NCBI RefSeq assembly: GCF_902497875.1
Contig: NZ_CABVHY010000003.1
Coordinates: 248,001-312,000, forward strand
Length of the DNA stretch: 64,000 nt
Source of the DNA: Pseudomonas fluorescens
Lineage (GTDB): Bacteria; Pseudomonadota; Gammaproteobacteria; Pseudomonadales; Pseudomonadaceae
Direction of reading: 5' to 3'
The position numbers and the translations under genes are program-made. Of this stretch, positions 9,381 to 18,963 are shown one piece after another. Position 1 is the stretch's first letter. Every line of letters begins with the position of its first letter. Under the pieces are notes generated by a model, which worked only from the letters and a program-made list of their open reading frames with translations, was not told the DNA's origin and ran no database searches.

Positions 9381-11636
9381 TCAGCGCCGCAAATCGACCT
9401 GATACTCCTTCACTTCCCCGCTCGCCTCAAACGCCGCAATGCTGTGCCCTTCATAAAGTCGGCCCGCTACCTCACGCGCTTGCGGATCAAAGTTGGCCAC
9501 CAGCCGCGTCCCATCGGCAAAGGTCGTCTGCTGCACCTGTCGGTCCGTCGTCAGCCAACGAAAATCCGTCAATGCCTGAGTGGCGAGGCGTTCGTGCAGC
9601 GGGCGGAAGAAAGTGTCCTGGCGCTGCATCAGCGGCAAGCGTTGTTTCAGCGTGGCAGCACTCAAGTGATAGAGCGGCGGGACGTTGTAGAGCAGCTGGG
9701 CCAGCTCGTTTTCGGCACGAACGTTGCTCAGTTTGAGGCTGTCGAACAGCCAGTGATGAGTCGTGATCACTGAGCCATGAAACACCGCTTGATACAACGG
9801 TATCCGGCTCACCGGGTCGAAATGAACGGTTCGATAGGGTTCTTTGATCGGCACCGATTTGAAGAACACGCTTGGCTGCTCCGGTGGATACCAGTTGCCC
9901 AGGTAGTACGGCGATTGTTTGTTCTTGCTCAGGTCCGGATCACCCCAACCAATGACCGGGGTTTGCATACCGTGGGCGAACAGGATGCCCTGCGCAGTGG
10001 GGGCATTGCCGTCTTCGGAACCCACAGGCAGTTTCAGGGTGTCGGTGATCCAGCGTGCGGCATCGATATTACCTGCGGCATTTTGTGCCTGAGTCATCGT
10101 CGCGCCAGGACGGTAGCTGTCGAATAGCATGCTGGTGGCGTAAGCATCGAGAAACCAGCTGTTGAAACCGGTCTTGGCCTGAACGGCCTTTATCCGCGCC
10201 TCGAGCAAAGGCCGCACACAGCGTGGGTCGGTGTAATGCCCGGACTGCTGGAAGCCGCGTTTCAGTTCGCCGTTTTTCAGGACAATCGCGCAATTGCGAT
10301 GGGCCCGGGAGCCCAGGTGGGCGGTGGTCCAGTCCGGATTTTCACGGCTGCTTAACGCGGTTTCATAAGAGTCATAAGGCGCCATCAGAAAACCGGCCTG
10401 CACCCCTGCATGCACCGCTTCGGGATGCCAAAGCCCCCCTTCCCAGCCTTCTCCCAGCCCCAACCACAAACGCGGCAAATGGGCTGCTTGCAACTGTTTT
10501 ATCGTCGTCATGGACAAGGTACTTCCCCAGCGCTCAGGGTTCGGCGTGAGCGCCGCGGCGAACACCGTTGCAACTTCACCGCGCAACTCACCGTAGCGAC
10601 CGGCCAGTTTTTGCATGTCGGGTTCCGTGGTTGCCTGCCAGCTTTCTCGAGCCTTCTTATTCAGGGCGCCGTTGAGACCGCGCAGCAACGTGGCTTGTTG
10701 ATAGCGGTCGAGGGGCGGCTGAGCCTTGATCAGCACTTGAGTGGCGTCGCGATCCAGATAACCGCGCAGTTGCGCAGCCAACGCGTCCTTACCGCGCAAC
10801 AATGCCAACAAGTGTGGCCAGCTACGCACGTCGTCCAGCCCCAGCAGGTCATTGCCCCACAGATAAATATGGCTCGCACCGAGCAATTTTTTGGCCTCAG
10901 GTGCTTTAAGCAGTTTGTCACTTAGCGATTCATACCGGCCGGTTTCAATCAGCCATTGCCGATAACGTTTGGCACCGGCCAGCGGATCAGCACCCCCCAG
11001 GTACAAGATGAAGGTGAGCGGCGCCGTAGGGTCCAACGAGGTGAACTCATGACTGGCGGCAAGCGCCAGGGCTTTGCCTTCGGGACTGAACGTCAGGCGA
11101 TTGTTGTAAGGATTGGTCATCAACCAATTCAATGTGAATCCGCCGTGATCGACGCCCCACAGCGGCAGGCTCAGATCCTGGGTGGTGTTGAAATCGCCTT
11201 GATCCAGCAAGAACTCCTGCCATATCGGATTGCCAATCGGCACGTAACGTCCTTCGGTCAGTGGCCACATCAGCCCCTTGCCCATGGCGCTACCGGGTTG
11301 TGTGAGGAAGCTCAGCTCACCGGCGCTGCGGGCTCTAATCGAGAGGGAGAGTTCACGCTGATCCAATCGGGCGCTTAGGGTCCAGTCGCCATCGTCCCAT
11401 TGCCAGTCGACTTGATTTGCGGTCGCTTCCAATCCGCTGACGCGGTGCGCCGTCACCCCAGCGGAAGCCTGCACTGCGGGTTTCTGGGCCGGCGTAGCGC
11501 GAATCGCAAGCGTCGTCGGATCAAGTTCAAGGCGCCAGAGATCGTTTTCCAGCACTGTGTTACCCAGCGCCCATGGCGACAGCAGTGGTGTGCACGTCAA
11601 CAGGACGTAGCACAGACAGCGAGTAACAGGCGACAT
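9381..11636 (-). CDS. Exported glycoside-hydrolase-like protein
   Basis: This 751-residue protein starts with a signal peptide (about 25 residues, ending PWALG) and should be exported. The first third is rich in beta strands (LWRLELDPTTLAIR, WTLSARLDQRELSLSI), like the leading beta-sandwich of large glycosidases. The centre has barrel-like segments such as LPRLWLGLGEGWEGGLWH, GFNSWFLDAYATSMLFDSY and LPVGSEDGN, where the aspartate of WFLDAY and the glutamate of GSEDG are candidate catalytic acids. The order recalls the GH101/GH129 group, but I cannot confirm it. The gene is monocistronic, with its own hairpin region upstream. The substrate is unknown. Confidence 0.55.
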   Translation of the reverse strand: MSPVTRCLCYVLLTCTPLLSPWALGNTVLENDLWRLELDPTTLAIRATPAQKPAVQASAGVTAHRVSGLEATANQVDWQWDDGDWTLSARLDQRELSLSIRARSAGELSFLTQPGSAMGKGLMWPLTEGRYVPIGNPIWQEFLLDQGDFNTTQDLSLPLWGVDHGGFTLNWLMTNPYNNRLTFSPEGKALALAASHEFTSLDPTAPLTFILYLGGADPLAGAKRYRQWLIETGRYESLSDKLLKAPEAKKLLGASHIYLWGNDLLGLDDVRSWPHLLALLRGKDALAAQLRGYLDRDATQVLIKAQPPLDRYQQATLLRGLNGALNKKARESWQATTEPDMQKLAGRYGELRGEVATVFAAALTPNPERWGSTLSMTTIKQLQAAHLPRLWLGLGEGWEGGLWHPEAVHAGVQAGFLMAPYDSYETALSSRENPDWTTAHLGSRAHRNCAIVLKNGELKRGFQQSGHYTDPRCVRPLLEARIKAVQAKTGFNSWFLDAYATSMLFDSYRPGATMTQAQNAAGNIDAARWITDTLKLPVGSEDGNAPTAQGILFAHGMQTPVIGWGDPDLSKNKQSPYYLGNWYPPEQPSVFFKSVPIKEPYRTVHFDPVSRIPLYQAVFHGSVITTHHWLFDSLKLSNVRAENELAQLLYNVPPLYHLSAATLKQRLPLMQRQDTFFRPLHERLATQALTDFRWLTTDRQVQQTTFADGTRLVANFDPQAREVAGRLYEGHSIAAFEASGEVKEYQVDLRR

Positions 11637-11721
11637 CGGTAGTCCCTTCTCGATTGAAGGGACGCAGGGTAAGTCAATCGAAGAGTGAAGAGCACCGGGA
11701 CGAATTCTGAAAAGAACGTCA

Positions 11722-11751
11722 GATCATTCCACACCGGGGGCGGGAATGATC
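11722..11751 (-). terminator. Hairpin after the RND efflux operon
   Basis: GATCATTCC at 11722-11730 pairs with GGAATGATC at 11743-11751 around a G-rich loop, just past the stop of the permease gene. The T-run on the minus strand is weak and delayed, so it may be a poor terminator. Confidence 0.45.
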
Positions 11752-11757
11752 ATCTCG

Positions 11758-14700
11758 TCAGACCGCCTCTTTCTTTGGCTCTTCGATCTTGTACCAGGCC
11801 ACATACAGCGCCGGCAGGAACAACAGCGTCAGCAAGGTCGCAATGATGATCCCGCCAATCATCGCGTAGGCCATCGGCCCCCAGAACACTTCGCGGGCGA
11901 TGGGGATCATGCCCAGGCTCGCGGCGGCGGCGGTGAGCAGGATCGGTCGACGGCGATGCTCGGTAGCTTGCACCACCGCGTCCCATGGCGCGAAGCCGTC
12001 GCGTTCGTACTCATCGATCTGGGTCACCAGGATCACCGAGTTACGGATGATGATGCCGATCAGCGCGAGGATCCCGAGGATCGCCACAAAGCCCATCGGC
12101 GTGCCAGTGGGGATCAGCGCCAGGACCACGCCGATCAGCCCCAGCGGCGCGACGCTGGCGACCAGGAACAGCTTCTGCACGCTGTGCAGCTGAATCATCA
12201 GGAAGGTCGCCATCAGGAACAGCATCAACGGTACGACTTTGGCGATCGGCCCCTGGGCTTTGCTGCTTTCCTCTACCGTGCCCCCGGTCTCGACCGAATA
12301 ACCGACAGGTAACGCAGCAGCGAATGTGTCGATGTCGGGCTTCAACTGTTTGACCAGATCGGTCGGCTGGATCTCGTCGCGCACCGCGGCCTTGATGGTG
12401 ATGGTCGGTTTGCGATCGCGGCGCCAGACCAGGGGTTGTTCAAGCTCATAACGCACGCTGGCGAACGCCAGCAGCGGAATCGAGGTGCCACCCGGGGTGA
12501 GGATCTGCAGGTTCTGCAGGGTTTCCGGCGAGCCGCGCTCAGCGTCTTCGGCGCGGCCGACCACCTTGATCAGGTAGATATCATCACGCACCTGGGTCAC
12601 AGACACACCGCTGACGATGCTGTTCATCACGTTCGCCACGTCTTCCGAGGACAATCCCAACTGCCGCGCCTTGTCCTGGGCGATGTCGATGCGCAGGACC
12701 TTGCCCGGCTCGTTCCAGTCGTAAATCATCTCGCCGATGTGCGAATTTTTGTCGAGCATGGTCGCCAGATCGATGGCATGTTTGCGCACCTGGTCGATGT
12801 CCTTGCCGCTGACCCGATACTGGATCGGCCGCCCCACGGGCGGGCCCATTTCCAGCGCCTGTACATAGCTGCCGATGCCGACAAAATCTTCGCGCAAGCG
12901 TTTGTTCAAACGTTGGGTCAGCGCCGTGCGCGCTTCCAGACCTTTGCTGACGATCACCAATTGCGCGTAGTAGGGGTTCTGCAATTGCTGGTCGAGGGGC
13001 AGGTAAAAACGAATCGCGCCTTCACCGATGTAAGTGCTCCAGCGCAGGATGTCCGGATCGTCTTTAAGCGTCGCTTCAAGGCGGTCGACCGCCAGCCGGG
13101 TTTCGTTGATCGAGGCGTTTTGCGGCAGGTTCAGGTCGACCAGAATTTCCGGACGGTCCGAGGATGGGAAGAACTGATTCTGCACAAAGCCCATGGAAAA
13201 CACCGCGAGCACGAACAGCAGCACGGTGATGCCGATCGCCCACCAGCGATTGCGCAGGCTCCACAGCAGTCCGCCGTTGAAAGCGCGGCCGATGCGCCCC
13301 GGTTCTGCCGAATGGGGTTTCACGTTGGTACTGAGGATGTGCACGCCGATCACCGGGGCGAACAGCACCGCGACGATCCACGACACCAGCATCGCCACGG
13401 CGATCACCGCGAACAGGGTGAAGGTGTATTCGCCGGCGGAGCTGGCATTCAAACCGATGGGCACGAAGCCGGCCACGGTCACCAGGGTGCCGGTGAGCAT
13501 CGGGAACGCGGTCGAGGTGTAGGCGAAGGTGGCCGCTTGCTCCTTGGTCTCGCCTTTTTCCAGGCGAGTCACCATCATTTCGACGGTGATCATCGCGTCG
13601 TCCACCAGCAAGCCGAGGGCGATGATCAATGCACCGAGGGAAATCCGCTGCATGGTGATGCCGCTGTATTCCATGAAGACAAAGACCATCGCCAGCACCA
13701 GCGGAATCGAGCAGGCCACCACCAGCCCGGCGCGCACGCCAAGGCTGACGAAGCTGACGAGCAGAACGATCACCACCGCCTCGAACAGCGCACGGGTAAA
13801 GCCCCCCACTGCCACTTCCACCACTTCGGCCTGATCGGAAACCTTGTGCACGCCGACACCCACCGGCAGATCGGCGGTGAGGTCTTGCATACGTTTATGC
13901 AGGGCGCTGCCGAAGTCCTGAATGTTCCCACCCTTTTTCATGGCGATCGCCAAGCCGATGGCCGGCTGACCATTGAAACGGAACAGCGGCGTTGCCGGAT
14001 CGACATAACCTCGGCTGATGTCGGCGACATCCGCGAGGCGATAGAAGCGGTCATTGAGCCGCAGATTGACGTTGGCCAGGTCTTTCTCTGAAGCGAATTG
14101 CCCCGAAGTGCGCACCGAGATGCGTTCGGGTCCTGCCTCGATCACCCCGGCCGGGGTCACCGCATTCTGCGATTGCAGGCTTTGCAGCACCTGGCTTTGA
14201 TCGATGCCCAGCGCCGCGAGTTTGCGGGTGGAGAAGTTCAGGTAGAGCACTTCGTCCTGCTCGCCGATCATTTCGACTTTGCCCAGGTTCGGCACTTCGC
14301 GGATCTCGGCGCGTACCTGCTCGACGTAATCGCGCAACTGGCGCATCGTCAGCCCATCGGCGGTGAAGGCATACACCGAGCCATAGACGTCGCCGAACTC
14401 GTCGTTGAAGGCCGGCCCCTGCAACCCTGGCGGGAAGGTGCCCCGGATGTCATCGATCTTCTTGCGCACCTGGTACCAGATCTCGGGGATGTCCTTGGCA
14501 CTGGTGGTGTCGCGCAGGAACACGAACACGGTCGACTCGCCGGGGCGGGTGTAGCTCTTCACGTAATCGAGGGAATCGAGCTCTTCGAGTTTTTTCTCGA
14601 TGCGGTCAGTGACCTGCTTGAGGGTTTCCTCCTGGGTCGCGCCGGGCCAGCGGGACTGGATCACCATGGTTTTGATGGTGAACGAGGGGTCCTCTTCACG

Positions 14701-14811
14701 GCCCAGGTTCAGGTACGAGAACACGCCCATCAGCAACGCGACGAACATCAGGTACCAGACAAAGGACTGATGCTTGATGGCCCACTCGGATAAATTGAAA
14801 CTCCCTTTCAT
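11758..14811 (-). CDS. triC: RND efflux pump inner-membrane transporter (TriC-like)
   Basis: This 1017-residue RND-superfamily proton antiporter pumps compounds out through a periplasmic adaptor and an outer-membrane channel. It has the N-terminal membrane anchor, large periplasmic loops, and two sets of membrane helices. The proton-relay pair sits in GLLVDDAMITVEMM, matching the paired aspartates of transmembrane helix 4. Length and loops fit the TriC/MexK group rather than AcrB. It is the last gene of a three-gene operon with two adaptor genes, the arrangement of TriABC in P. aeruginosa, which uses the separately encoded OpmH channel. The start overlaps the previous stop by four bases. Substrate range is not predictable here. 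Confidence 0.85.
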   Translation of the reverse strand: MKGSFNLSEWAIKHQSFVWYLMFVALLMGVFSYLNLGREEDPSFTIKTMVIQSRWPGATQEETLKQVTDRIEKKLEELDSLDYVKSYTRPGESTVFVFLRDTTSAKDIPEIWYQVRKKIDDIRGTFPPGLQGPAFNDEFGDVYGSVYAFTADGLTMRQLRDYVEQVRAEIREVPNLGKVEMIGEQDEVLYLNFSTRKLAALGIDQSQVLQSLQSQNAVTPAGVIEAGPERISVRTSGQFASEKDLANVNLRLNDRFYRLADVADISRGYVDPATPLFRFNGQPAIGLAIAMKKGGNIQDFGSALHKRMQDLTADLPVGVGVHKVSDQAEVVEVAVGGFTRALFEAVVIVLLVSFVSLGVRAGLVVACSIPLVLAMVFVFMEYSGITMQRISLGALIIALGLLVDDAMITVEMMVTRLEKGETKEQAATFAYTSTAFPMLTGTLVTVAGFVPIGLNASSAGEYTFTLFAVIAVAMLVSWIVAVLFAPVIGVHILSTNVKPHSAEPGRIGRAFNGGLLWSLRNRWWAIGITVLLFVLAVFSMGFVQNQFFPSSDRPEILVDLNLPQNASINETRLAVDRLEATLKDDPDILRWSTYIGEGAIRFYLPLDQQLQNPYYAQLVIVSKGLEARTALTQRLNKRLREDFVGIGSYVQALEMGPPVGRPIQYRVSGKDIDQVRKHAIDLATMLDKNSHIGEMIYDWNEPGKVLRIDIAQDKARQLGLSSEDVANVMNSIVSGVSVTQVRDDIYLIKVVGRAEDAERGSPETLQNLQILTPGGTSIPLLAFASVRYELEQPLVWRRDRKPTITIKAAVRDEIQPTDLVKQLKPDIDTFAAALPVGYSVETGGTVEESSKAQGPIAKVVPLMLFLMATFLMIQLHSVQKLFLVASVAPLGLIGVVLALIPTGTPMGFVAILGILALIGIIIRNSVILVTQIDEYERDGFAPWDAVVQATEHRRRPILLTAAAASLGMIPIAREVFWGPMAYAMIGGIIIATLLTLLFLPALYVAWYKIEEPKKEAV

Positions 14812-15878
14812 CGCCGGCTTCCCTCGTCGACTTTGACTTTCTGCCCCGGTTTGAGGCTGTTCACACCGGCGCTGACCACCCGCTCACCGGCCTTGACCCC
14901 GGAGGCCAGGACCACCGTGTTGCCATTGCGGCTGACAAAGGTCACCTCACGGGGTGACACGGTCTGCGTCTGGGTATCGATGACCCAGATCCGGCTCTTG
15001 CCGTCGACGTCCTGCACGGCACTGAACGGCAATTCGATTCGCGGTTCGATGGCCGAGCTGAGGGTCACGCTGATGGCGGTGCCCAGGCGAAATCCGCCAG
15101 GCGTCTCGGCCAGTGTCAGACGCGCACGCCGAGTGCGGGTCGCGCTTTGCGCCTGGGGTTCGATCTCGCGCACGATGGCAGAGGTGTTGATACTCGGATC
15201 GAGCTGTGCGGCAACCTTGAACACCACCTCGGCGGGCAGCCGCTCAACCAGGCTCGCCGGCAAATCGATCACCGCTTCCTTGATGTCCGGCCGCGCCAGG
15301 GTTACCACTTGCTGGCCGGCGCTGACCACCTGCCCGGCTTCGGCATTCCAGGCGGTGACGATGGCCGCGTGATCAGTGCGCAGTTCGCTGTAGTTGAGCT
15401 GATCGCGGGCCTGATTGACCGCGGCCCTGGCTTGCTCCAGCGAGGCGCTGGTGGTTTTCAGATCGGTCTGGGCAATGTCCAGTTGTGCCTGAGCGCCGAC
15501 TCCGCGGTCGAACAGCTCCTGCTGCCGCCGGGCGTTGGCCTGGGCGTTGATCCATTGCGCCTCGATCCGCGCCAGGTCGCCTTGACTCGCACGCAGCTGA
15601 TTCTGTTGATCGGTGGGGTCGAGGGTCGCGAGCAAGGCGCCCTTCTCCACTTCGCTGCCGACATCGACGTTGCGGCTGGCGATCCTTCCCGACACCCGAA
15701 AACCGAGATTGCTTTCATACCGAGCCTGAATGCTCCCGGCGAAACGTCCGAGGTTTTCTTCCGATTCGGACTGGACCTCAATGGACAGCACCGGGCGCAC
15801 CGGCTCCGGCGGTGGCTCTTTTTTCGAACAGGCGGCAAGCAGCACACCAACCGCCAACACTGTGAGCAAGCGCTTCAT
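14808..15878 (-). CDS. triB: RND efflux periplasmic adaptor (second, TriB-like)
   Basis: This 356-residue membrane-fusion lipoprotein links the RND transporter to the outer-membrane channel. The chosen ATG gives a lipoprotein signal peptide with lipobox LLAAC; a longer frame upstream is an artefact overlapping the gene before it. The body has the usual adaptor order: a beta-barrel strand near GRFAGSIQ, the lipoyl half-motif GSEVEKGALLATLD, a long helical hairpin rich in Q, A and N, the second lipoyl half AGQVVSAGQQVVTLA, and the C-terminal proximal domain. It overlaps both neighbours by four bases. Confidence 0.85.
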   Translation of the reverse strand: MKRLLTVLAVGVLLAACSKKEPPPEPVRPVLSIEVQSESEENLGRFAGSIQARYESNLGFRVSGRIASRNVDVGSEVEKGALLATLDPTDQQNQLRASQGDLARIEAQWINAQANARRQQELFDRGVGAQAQLDIAQTDLKTTSASLEQARAAVNQARDQLNYSELRTDHAAIVTAWNAEAGQVVSAGQQVVTLARPDIKEAVIDLPASLVERLPAEVVFKVAAQLDPSINTSAIVREIEPQAQSATRTRRARLTLAETPGGFRLGTAISVTLSSAIEPRIELPFSAVQDVDGKSRIWVIDTQTQTVSPREVTFVSRNGNTVVLASGVKAGERVVSAGVNSLKPGQKVKVDEGSRR

Positions 15879-16981
15879 GGCCGGGCTCCTGGCTGAATCG
15901 GGCCCTGCGCAGGCTGCGCGGCGATCTCCACCAACATCCCCGGGTGCAACAATTGCCCGCCGGCGGTCACGACTTTTTCGCCACCGTTCAGCCCCTCGCT
16001 GATGATCACCTTGCCGGTCAGGTAACGGGCAACCTTGACCGTATGCAACTGCGCCTTGTCTTCGCCATCCACCAGCCACACGGCCGGGTCGCTGAGGTTC
16101 TTGGTCAAGGCCGACCACGGCAATTCAACGGCGGACTTGCCCGGCACCTTGGCCGTGGCACTGACCACCGAGCCCAGTTCCATGCCCGCAGGCAGTTCGC
16201 TCAAGGTCACCTTGATCTGCACCGTGCCAGTTTGCGCGGAGACCGCCGGAGTGATTTCGCGGACGGTGCCGGTGGTCTTGACTTGCGGATTGTCGAGCAG
16301 GCTGACCACCACGGTCTTATCCGTCGGTGGCTCGACCAACAGCGACTCGTAGACGTTGAATACCGCGTCGCGTTCCCCATCCCGGGCCAGGCTGAAGACC
16401 GGCACCGTGGCTTGCATCACCTGACCGACTTCGGCCTGACGTGCAGTGATCACCCCCGGCGCATCGGCGACCAGCGCGGTGTAACTGAGTTGCTCGCGGG
16501 CATTGGCCAGTTGCGCCCGGGCGGCGGCCAGGGCGCTCTGGCTGCTGCGCAACGCCGCCTGGGCGGCGTCGTATTCGCTCTGGCTGGTGTAACCCTTGGG
16601 CAATAGCTTTTGTTGTCGGACAAATGCCGCGGCGGTCTGTTTGACCCGTGCCTGCTCGGCAACCACCTGCGCCTGGGCTGAATCGACGTTGGTCTGCAAA
16701 TCTTTAGGATCGAGTCGGGCCAGCACCTGCCGGGCCGAAACCCTGTCACCGACATCGACCATGCGCTGGATAATTTTTCCGCCGACCCGAAACGACAATT
16801 CCGTCTGCACCCGTGCCTGGACATCGCCGGTAAGGGTCACCGTCGCGGCGAAGTCGGCTGGCCGCACCTCTTGCACCAACACCCGCGGACGCTGGCGTTC
16901 CACGGGCGGTTTATCGTCGCATGCGGTCAACAAGGCAAAGAGACTCAAGCCTAAGACCAACTTCAATCCGGGACCAGCCAT
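15875..16981 (-). CDS. triA: RND efflux periplasmic adaptor (first, TriA-like)
   Basis: This 368-residue adaptor lipoprotein starts the efflux operon. The signal peptide ends in the lipobox LLTAC. Lipoyl halves GDRVSARQVLARLDP and EVGQVMQATVPVFSLA flank a helical hairpin. It is clearly related to, but distinct from, the second adaptor. Two different adaptors with one RND pump is the diagnostic layout of TriABC, where both are needed for function. The divergent intergenic region of about 190 bases to the ATPase gene holds the promoters and a short palindrome of the GTGGCGAGGGG family. I see no TetR- or LysR-type regulator gene adjacent. Confidence 0.83.
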   Translation of the reverse strand: MAGPGLKLVLGLSLFALLTACDDKPPVERQRPRVLVQEVRPADFAATVTLTGDVQARVQTELSFRVGGKIIQRMVDVGDRVSARQVLARLDPKDLQTNVDSAQAQVVAEQARVKQTAAAFVRQQKLLPKGYTSQSEYDAAQAALRSSQSALAAARAQLANAREQLSYTALVADAPGVITARQAEVGQVMQATVPVFSLARDGERDAVFNVYESLLVEPPTDKTVVVSLLDNPQVKTTGTVREITPAVSAQTGTVQIKVTLSELPAGMELGSVVSATAKVPGKSAVELPWSALTKNLSDPAVWLVDGEDKAQLHTVKVARYLTGKVIISEGLNGGEKVVTAGGQLLHPGMLVEIAAQPAQGPIQPGARP

Positions 16982-17074
16982 GCAGACTCCTTTGCGTGAT
17001 ACGGGCGGACAGGTGACGATACGACTGTGAGCTTATATCAGGGTTCCACCCCAGCGCTCGCCAGCCATGATATT

Positions 17075-17104
17075 TGTGGCGAGGGGACCAGCCCCCTCGC
17101 CACA
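17075..17104. repeat. Palindromic repeat of the GTGGCGAGGGG family
   Basis: TGTGGCGAGGGG and CCCCTCGCCACA face each other around a short spacer, in the divergent region between the efflux operon and the AAA ATPase. The same sequence forms the ends of the long inverted repeat at 34180-34320, so it is a dispersed repeat and not a private operator. Confidence 0.7.
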
Positions 17105-17174
17105 TTGGATCGCTGTCATCCCTAACCCATAGGTCATCAGGCACACTGGCGAACCACGCAGCAGGATTTCCCCA

Positions 17175-18335
17175 ATGCTCAAAACCCTCGCGGTGGCCAA
17201 TTACCGCTCGATCAACAAACTGATCATCCCCCTCGAACGATTGAACGTGATTACCGGCCCCAACGGCAGCGGCAAGTCCAACCTGTATCGCGCCCTGCGC
17301 CTGTTGGCGGAGACAGCGCAAGGCGGCGTGATCAATGCACTGGCCCGTGAGGGTGGGCTGGATTCGAGCTTTTGGGCCGGGCCTGAAAACCTTTCGCGGC
17401 GCATGCGAAACGCCGAAGTGGCCATCGAAGCCTCTGTGCGCCAATCCCCCAAGCGCTTGCGCCTGGGATTTGCCGGTGAAGACTTCAGTTACGCGATCGC
17501 ACTGGGTCTGCCAGAGCCCAGCCTTTCGTACTTCTCTCTGGACCCGGAAATCAAACGCGAATGCATCTGGGCAGGACCGATTTATCGCCCGGCCAGCCTG
17601 CTGGTCAATCGCGCCGGTCCGATGATCCGTGCCCGTGAAGGCCGCGGCTGGGATGTGCTCGCACAACACACACCCACCTTCGACAGCCTGTTTGACCGGG
17701 TCGGCAGCCTGCGCACCTCACCGGAGGTGTTGCTGCTGCGCGAGACCATTCGCGGCTGGCGCTTTTATGATCACTTTCGCAGCGATGCCGAGGCACCCGC
17801 GCGCCAACCGCAACTGGGCACCCGCACCCCGGTGTTGCACCACGACGGTCGCGACCTGGCCGCGGCGTTGCAAACCATCCGCGAAATCGGCGACCCACCG
17901 GCGTTGCAAGCCGCCATCAGCGACGCCTTCCCCGGCGCGACGCTGAATATCGCGCCGCTGCAAGGTGGGCGCTTCGCCATTGAGTTTTATCAGGAAGGCT
18001 TGTTGCGCCCGCTATCTGCCGCGGAACTGTCGGATGGCACGCTGCGTTATCTGCTGCTGGTCGCCGCGCTGCTGACCCCGCGCCCGCCAACGCTGATGGT
18101 GCTCAACGAGCCGGAAACCAGCCTGCATCCCGACCTGTTGCCGGCGTTGGCGCGGCTGATCATCCGCGCCTCGGAAAACTGCCAGATATGGGTGGTGTCC
18201 CACGCCAACCGCTTGATCGCGGCGCTGCAGCAAGACCAGGAGTGCAACTCCATCGTGCTGGAGAAAAATTTCGGTCAGACCGAGATCGTCGGACAAGGGA
18301 TGCTGGATGAGCCGGCGTGGCATTGGCCGGATTGA
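17175..18335 (+). CDS. AAA-family ATPase of the RecF/OLD-like type
   Basis: This 386-residue cytoplasmic ATPase resembles the AAA_21 group, small SMC-like ATPases without a long coiled coil. Walker A is GPNGSGKS near residue 36. The ABC-type signature is LSDGTLRYLLL, and the Walker B region reads LMVLNEPETSLHP, with asparagine in place of the usual first aspartate but the glutamate kept. The closing histidine motif is WVVSHANRL. No nuclease (TOPRIM) domain follows, so this is not a full OLD nuclease. It stands alone between a divergent efflux operon and a REP cluster. Related stand-alone ATPases are widespread in pseudomonads, with no agreed role. Confidence 0.8.
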   Translation: MLKTLAVANYRSINKLIIPLERLNVITGPNGSGKSNLYRALRLLAETAQGGVINALAREGGLDSSFWAGPENLSRRMRNAEVAIEASVRQSPKRLRLGFAGEDFSYAIALGLPEPSLSYFSLDPEIKRECIWAGPIYRPASLLVNRAGPMIRAREGRGWDVLAQHTPTFDSLFDRVGSLRTSPEVLLLRETIRGWRFYDHFRSDAEAPARQPQLGTRTPVLHHDGRDLAAALQTIREIGDPPALQAAISDAFPGATLNIAPLQGGRFAIEFYQEGLLRPLSAAELSDGTLRYLLLVAALLTPRPPTLMVLNEPETSLHPDLLPALARLIIRASENCQIWVVSHANRLIAALQQDQECNSIVLEKNFGQTEIVGQGMLDEPAWHWPD

Positions 18336-18472
18336 GGTGTTGTGACGTGGGGGAAGCGGGAGACAGCTATGTCCCTTTGCGCTGTAGGAGGAATCTTTTT
18401 TTAGTCATCACTCTCCAAGGATGGACAGCTATTGGCCAGACTCGCCGGCCAATCGACAACAAGGATGGGAAC

Positions 18473-18574
18473 ATGGCTGACGCAAAGGCACCACTGCGGC
18501 TGGATCCACAGGACGTCGTGAAATGGCTCGTAGCATTGCGCCGGGCACTGGAGAGCCGCCGGTCTCGCGGGTAA
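18473..18574 (+). CDS. Possible 33-residue small protein
   Basis: A short frame starts with ATG seven bases after AAGGATG, a fair ribosome binding site, and encodes MADAKAPLRLDPQDVVKWLVALRRALESR-like sequence. An amphipathic helix with a DVVKWLVALRRAL pattern is plausible. The base composition is coding-like, and the frame stops before the REP cluster begins. I know of no family. It may be a remnant or chance. Confidence 0.25.
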   Translation: MADAKAPLRLDPQDVVKWLVALRRALESRRSRG

Positions 18575-18630
18575 AGCGGGCATGAAACACTGGCGTTTGT
18601 GGCAGAGGCTGGACCGATGGTGGCCGTTCT

Positions 18631-18877
18631 GTAGGAGCTGGCGCAGCCTGCGATCTTTTTCGCAGGCACCCAAGATCAAAAGATCGCAGCCTGCGGCAGC
18701 TCCTACGGGATTGTGTGTATTCGGCAGATCTATGCCGAACACGGTGATTACGGGCATCGCGCAGATCTTTCTGCAATCACGGTCGGCGTAGGAGCTGGCG
18801 CAGCCTGCGATCTTTTAGCGGTTCTGCAGATTGCCAAGAAGCAAGATCAAAAGATCGCAGCCTGCGGCAGCTCCTAC
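18631..18877. repeat. Two successive REP pairs (CTGCGATCTTTT type)
   Basis: Pair one is GTAGGAGCTGGCGCAGCCTG at 18631 facing AGATCGCAGCCTGCGGCAGC before 18706. Pair two repeats the arrangement at 18788 to 18877. Duplicated pairs like this are typical of REP doublets in P. fluorescens genomes. Confidence 0.85.
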
Positions 18878-18925
18878 GGGATTGTGCCTGCCCGCGAAAG
18901 GTCTGAAGGACCATTCTCTCAGCCA

Positions 18926-18963
18926 ATAAAAAACGCCGACGCTTTACCAGCCGCCGACGTTGA
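18926..18963 (-). terminator. Rho-independent terminator of the orphan metQ gene
   Basis: On the minus strand a ten-base stem AACGTCGGCG pairs with CGTCGGCGTT through some G-U pairs across a ten-base loop, and is followed by a run of six T. It lies about 40 bases after the metQ stop. Confidence 0.75.

Noticed and set aside
9225..9773. A plus-strand frame over a REP pair and the end of the glycosidase-like gene
   Set aside because: Its first third translates REP DNA and the remainder is antisense to the larger gene.
12436..14091. A 551-codon plus-strand open frame opposite the RND pump gene
   Set aside because: It is a mirror of the highly conserved triC-like gene; its translation is rich in H, D, R and Q, as expected for a GC-rich antisense frame.
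18631..18877. Regularly repeated palindromes resembling a short CRISPR array
   Set aside because: The units are inverted REP pairs of unequal spacing, without uniform spacers, and no cas genes are present.
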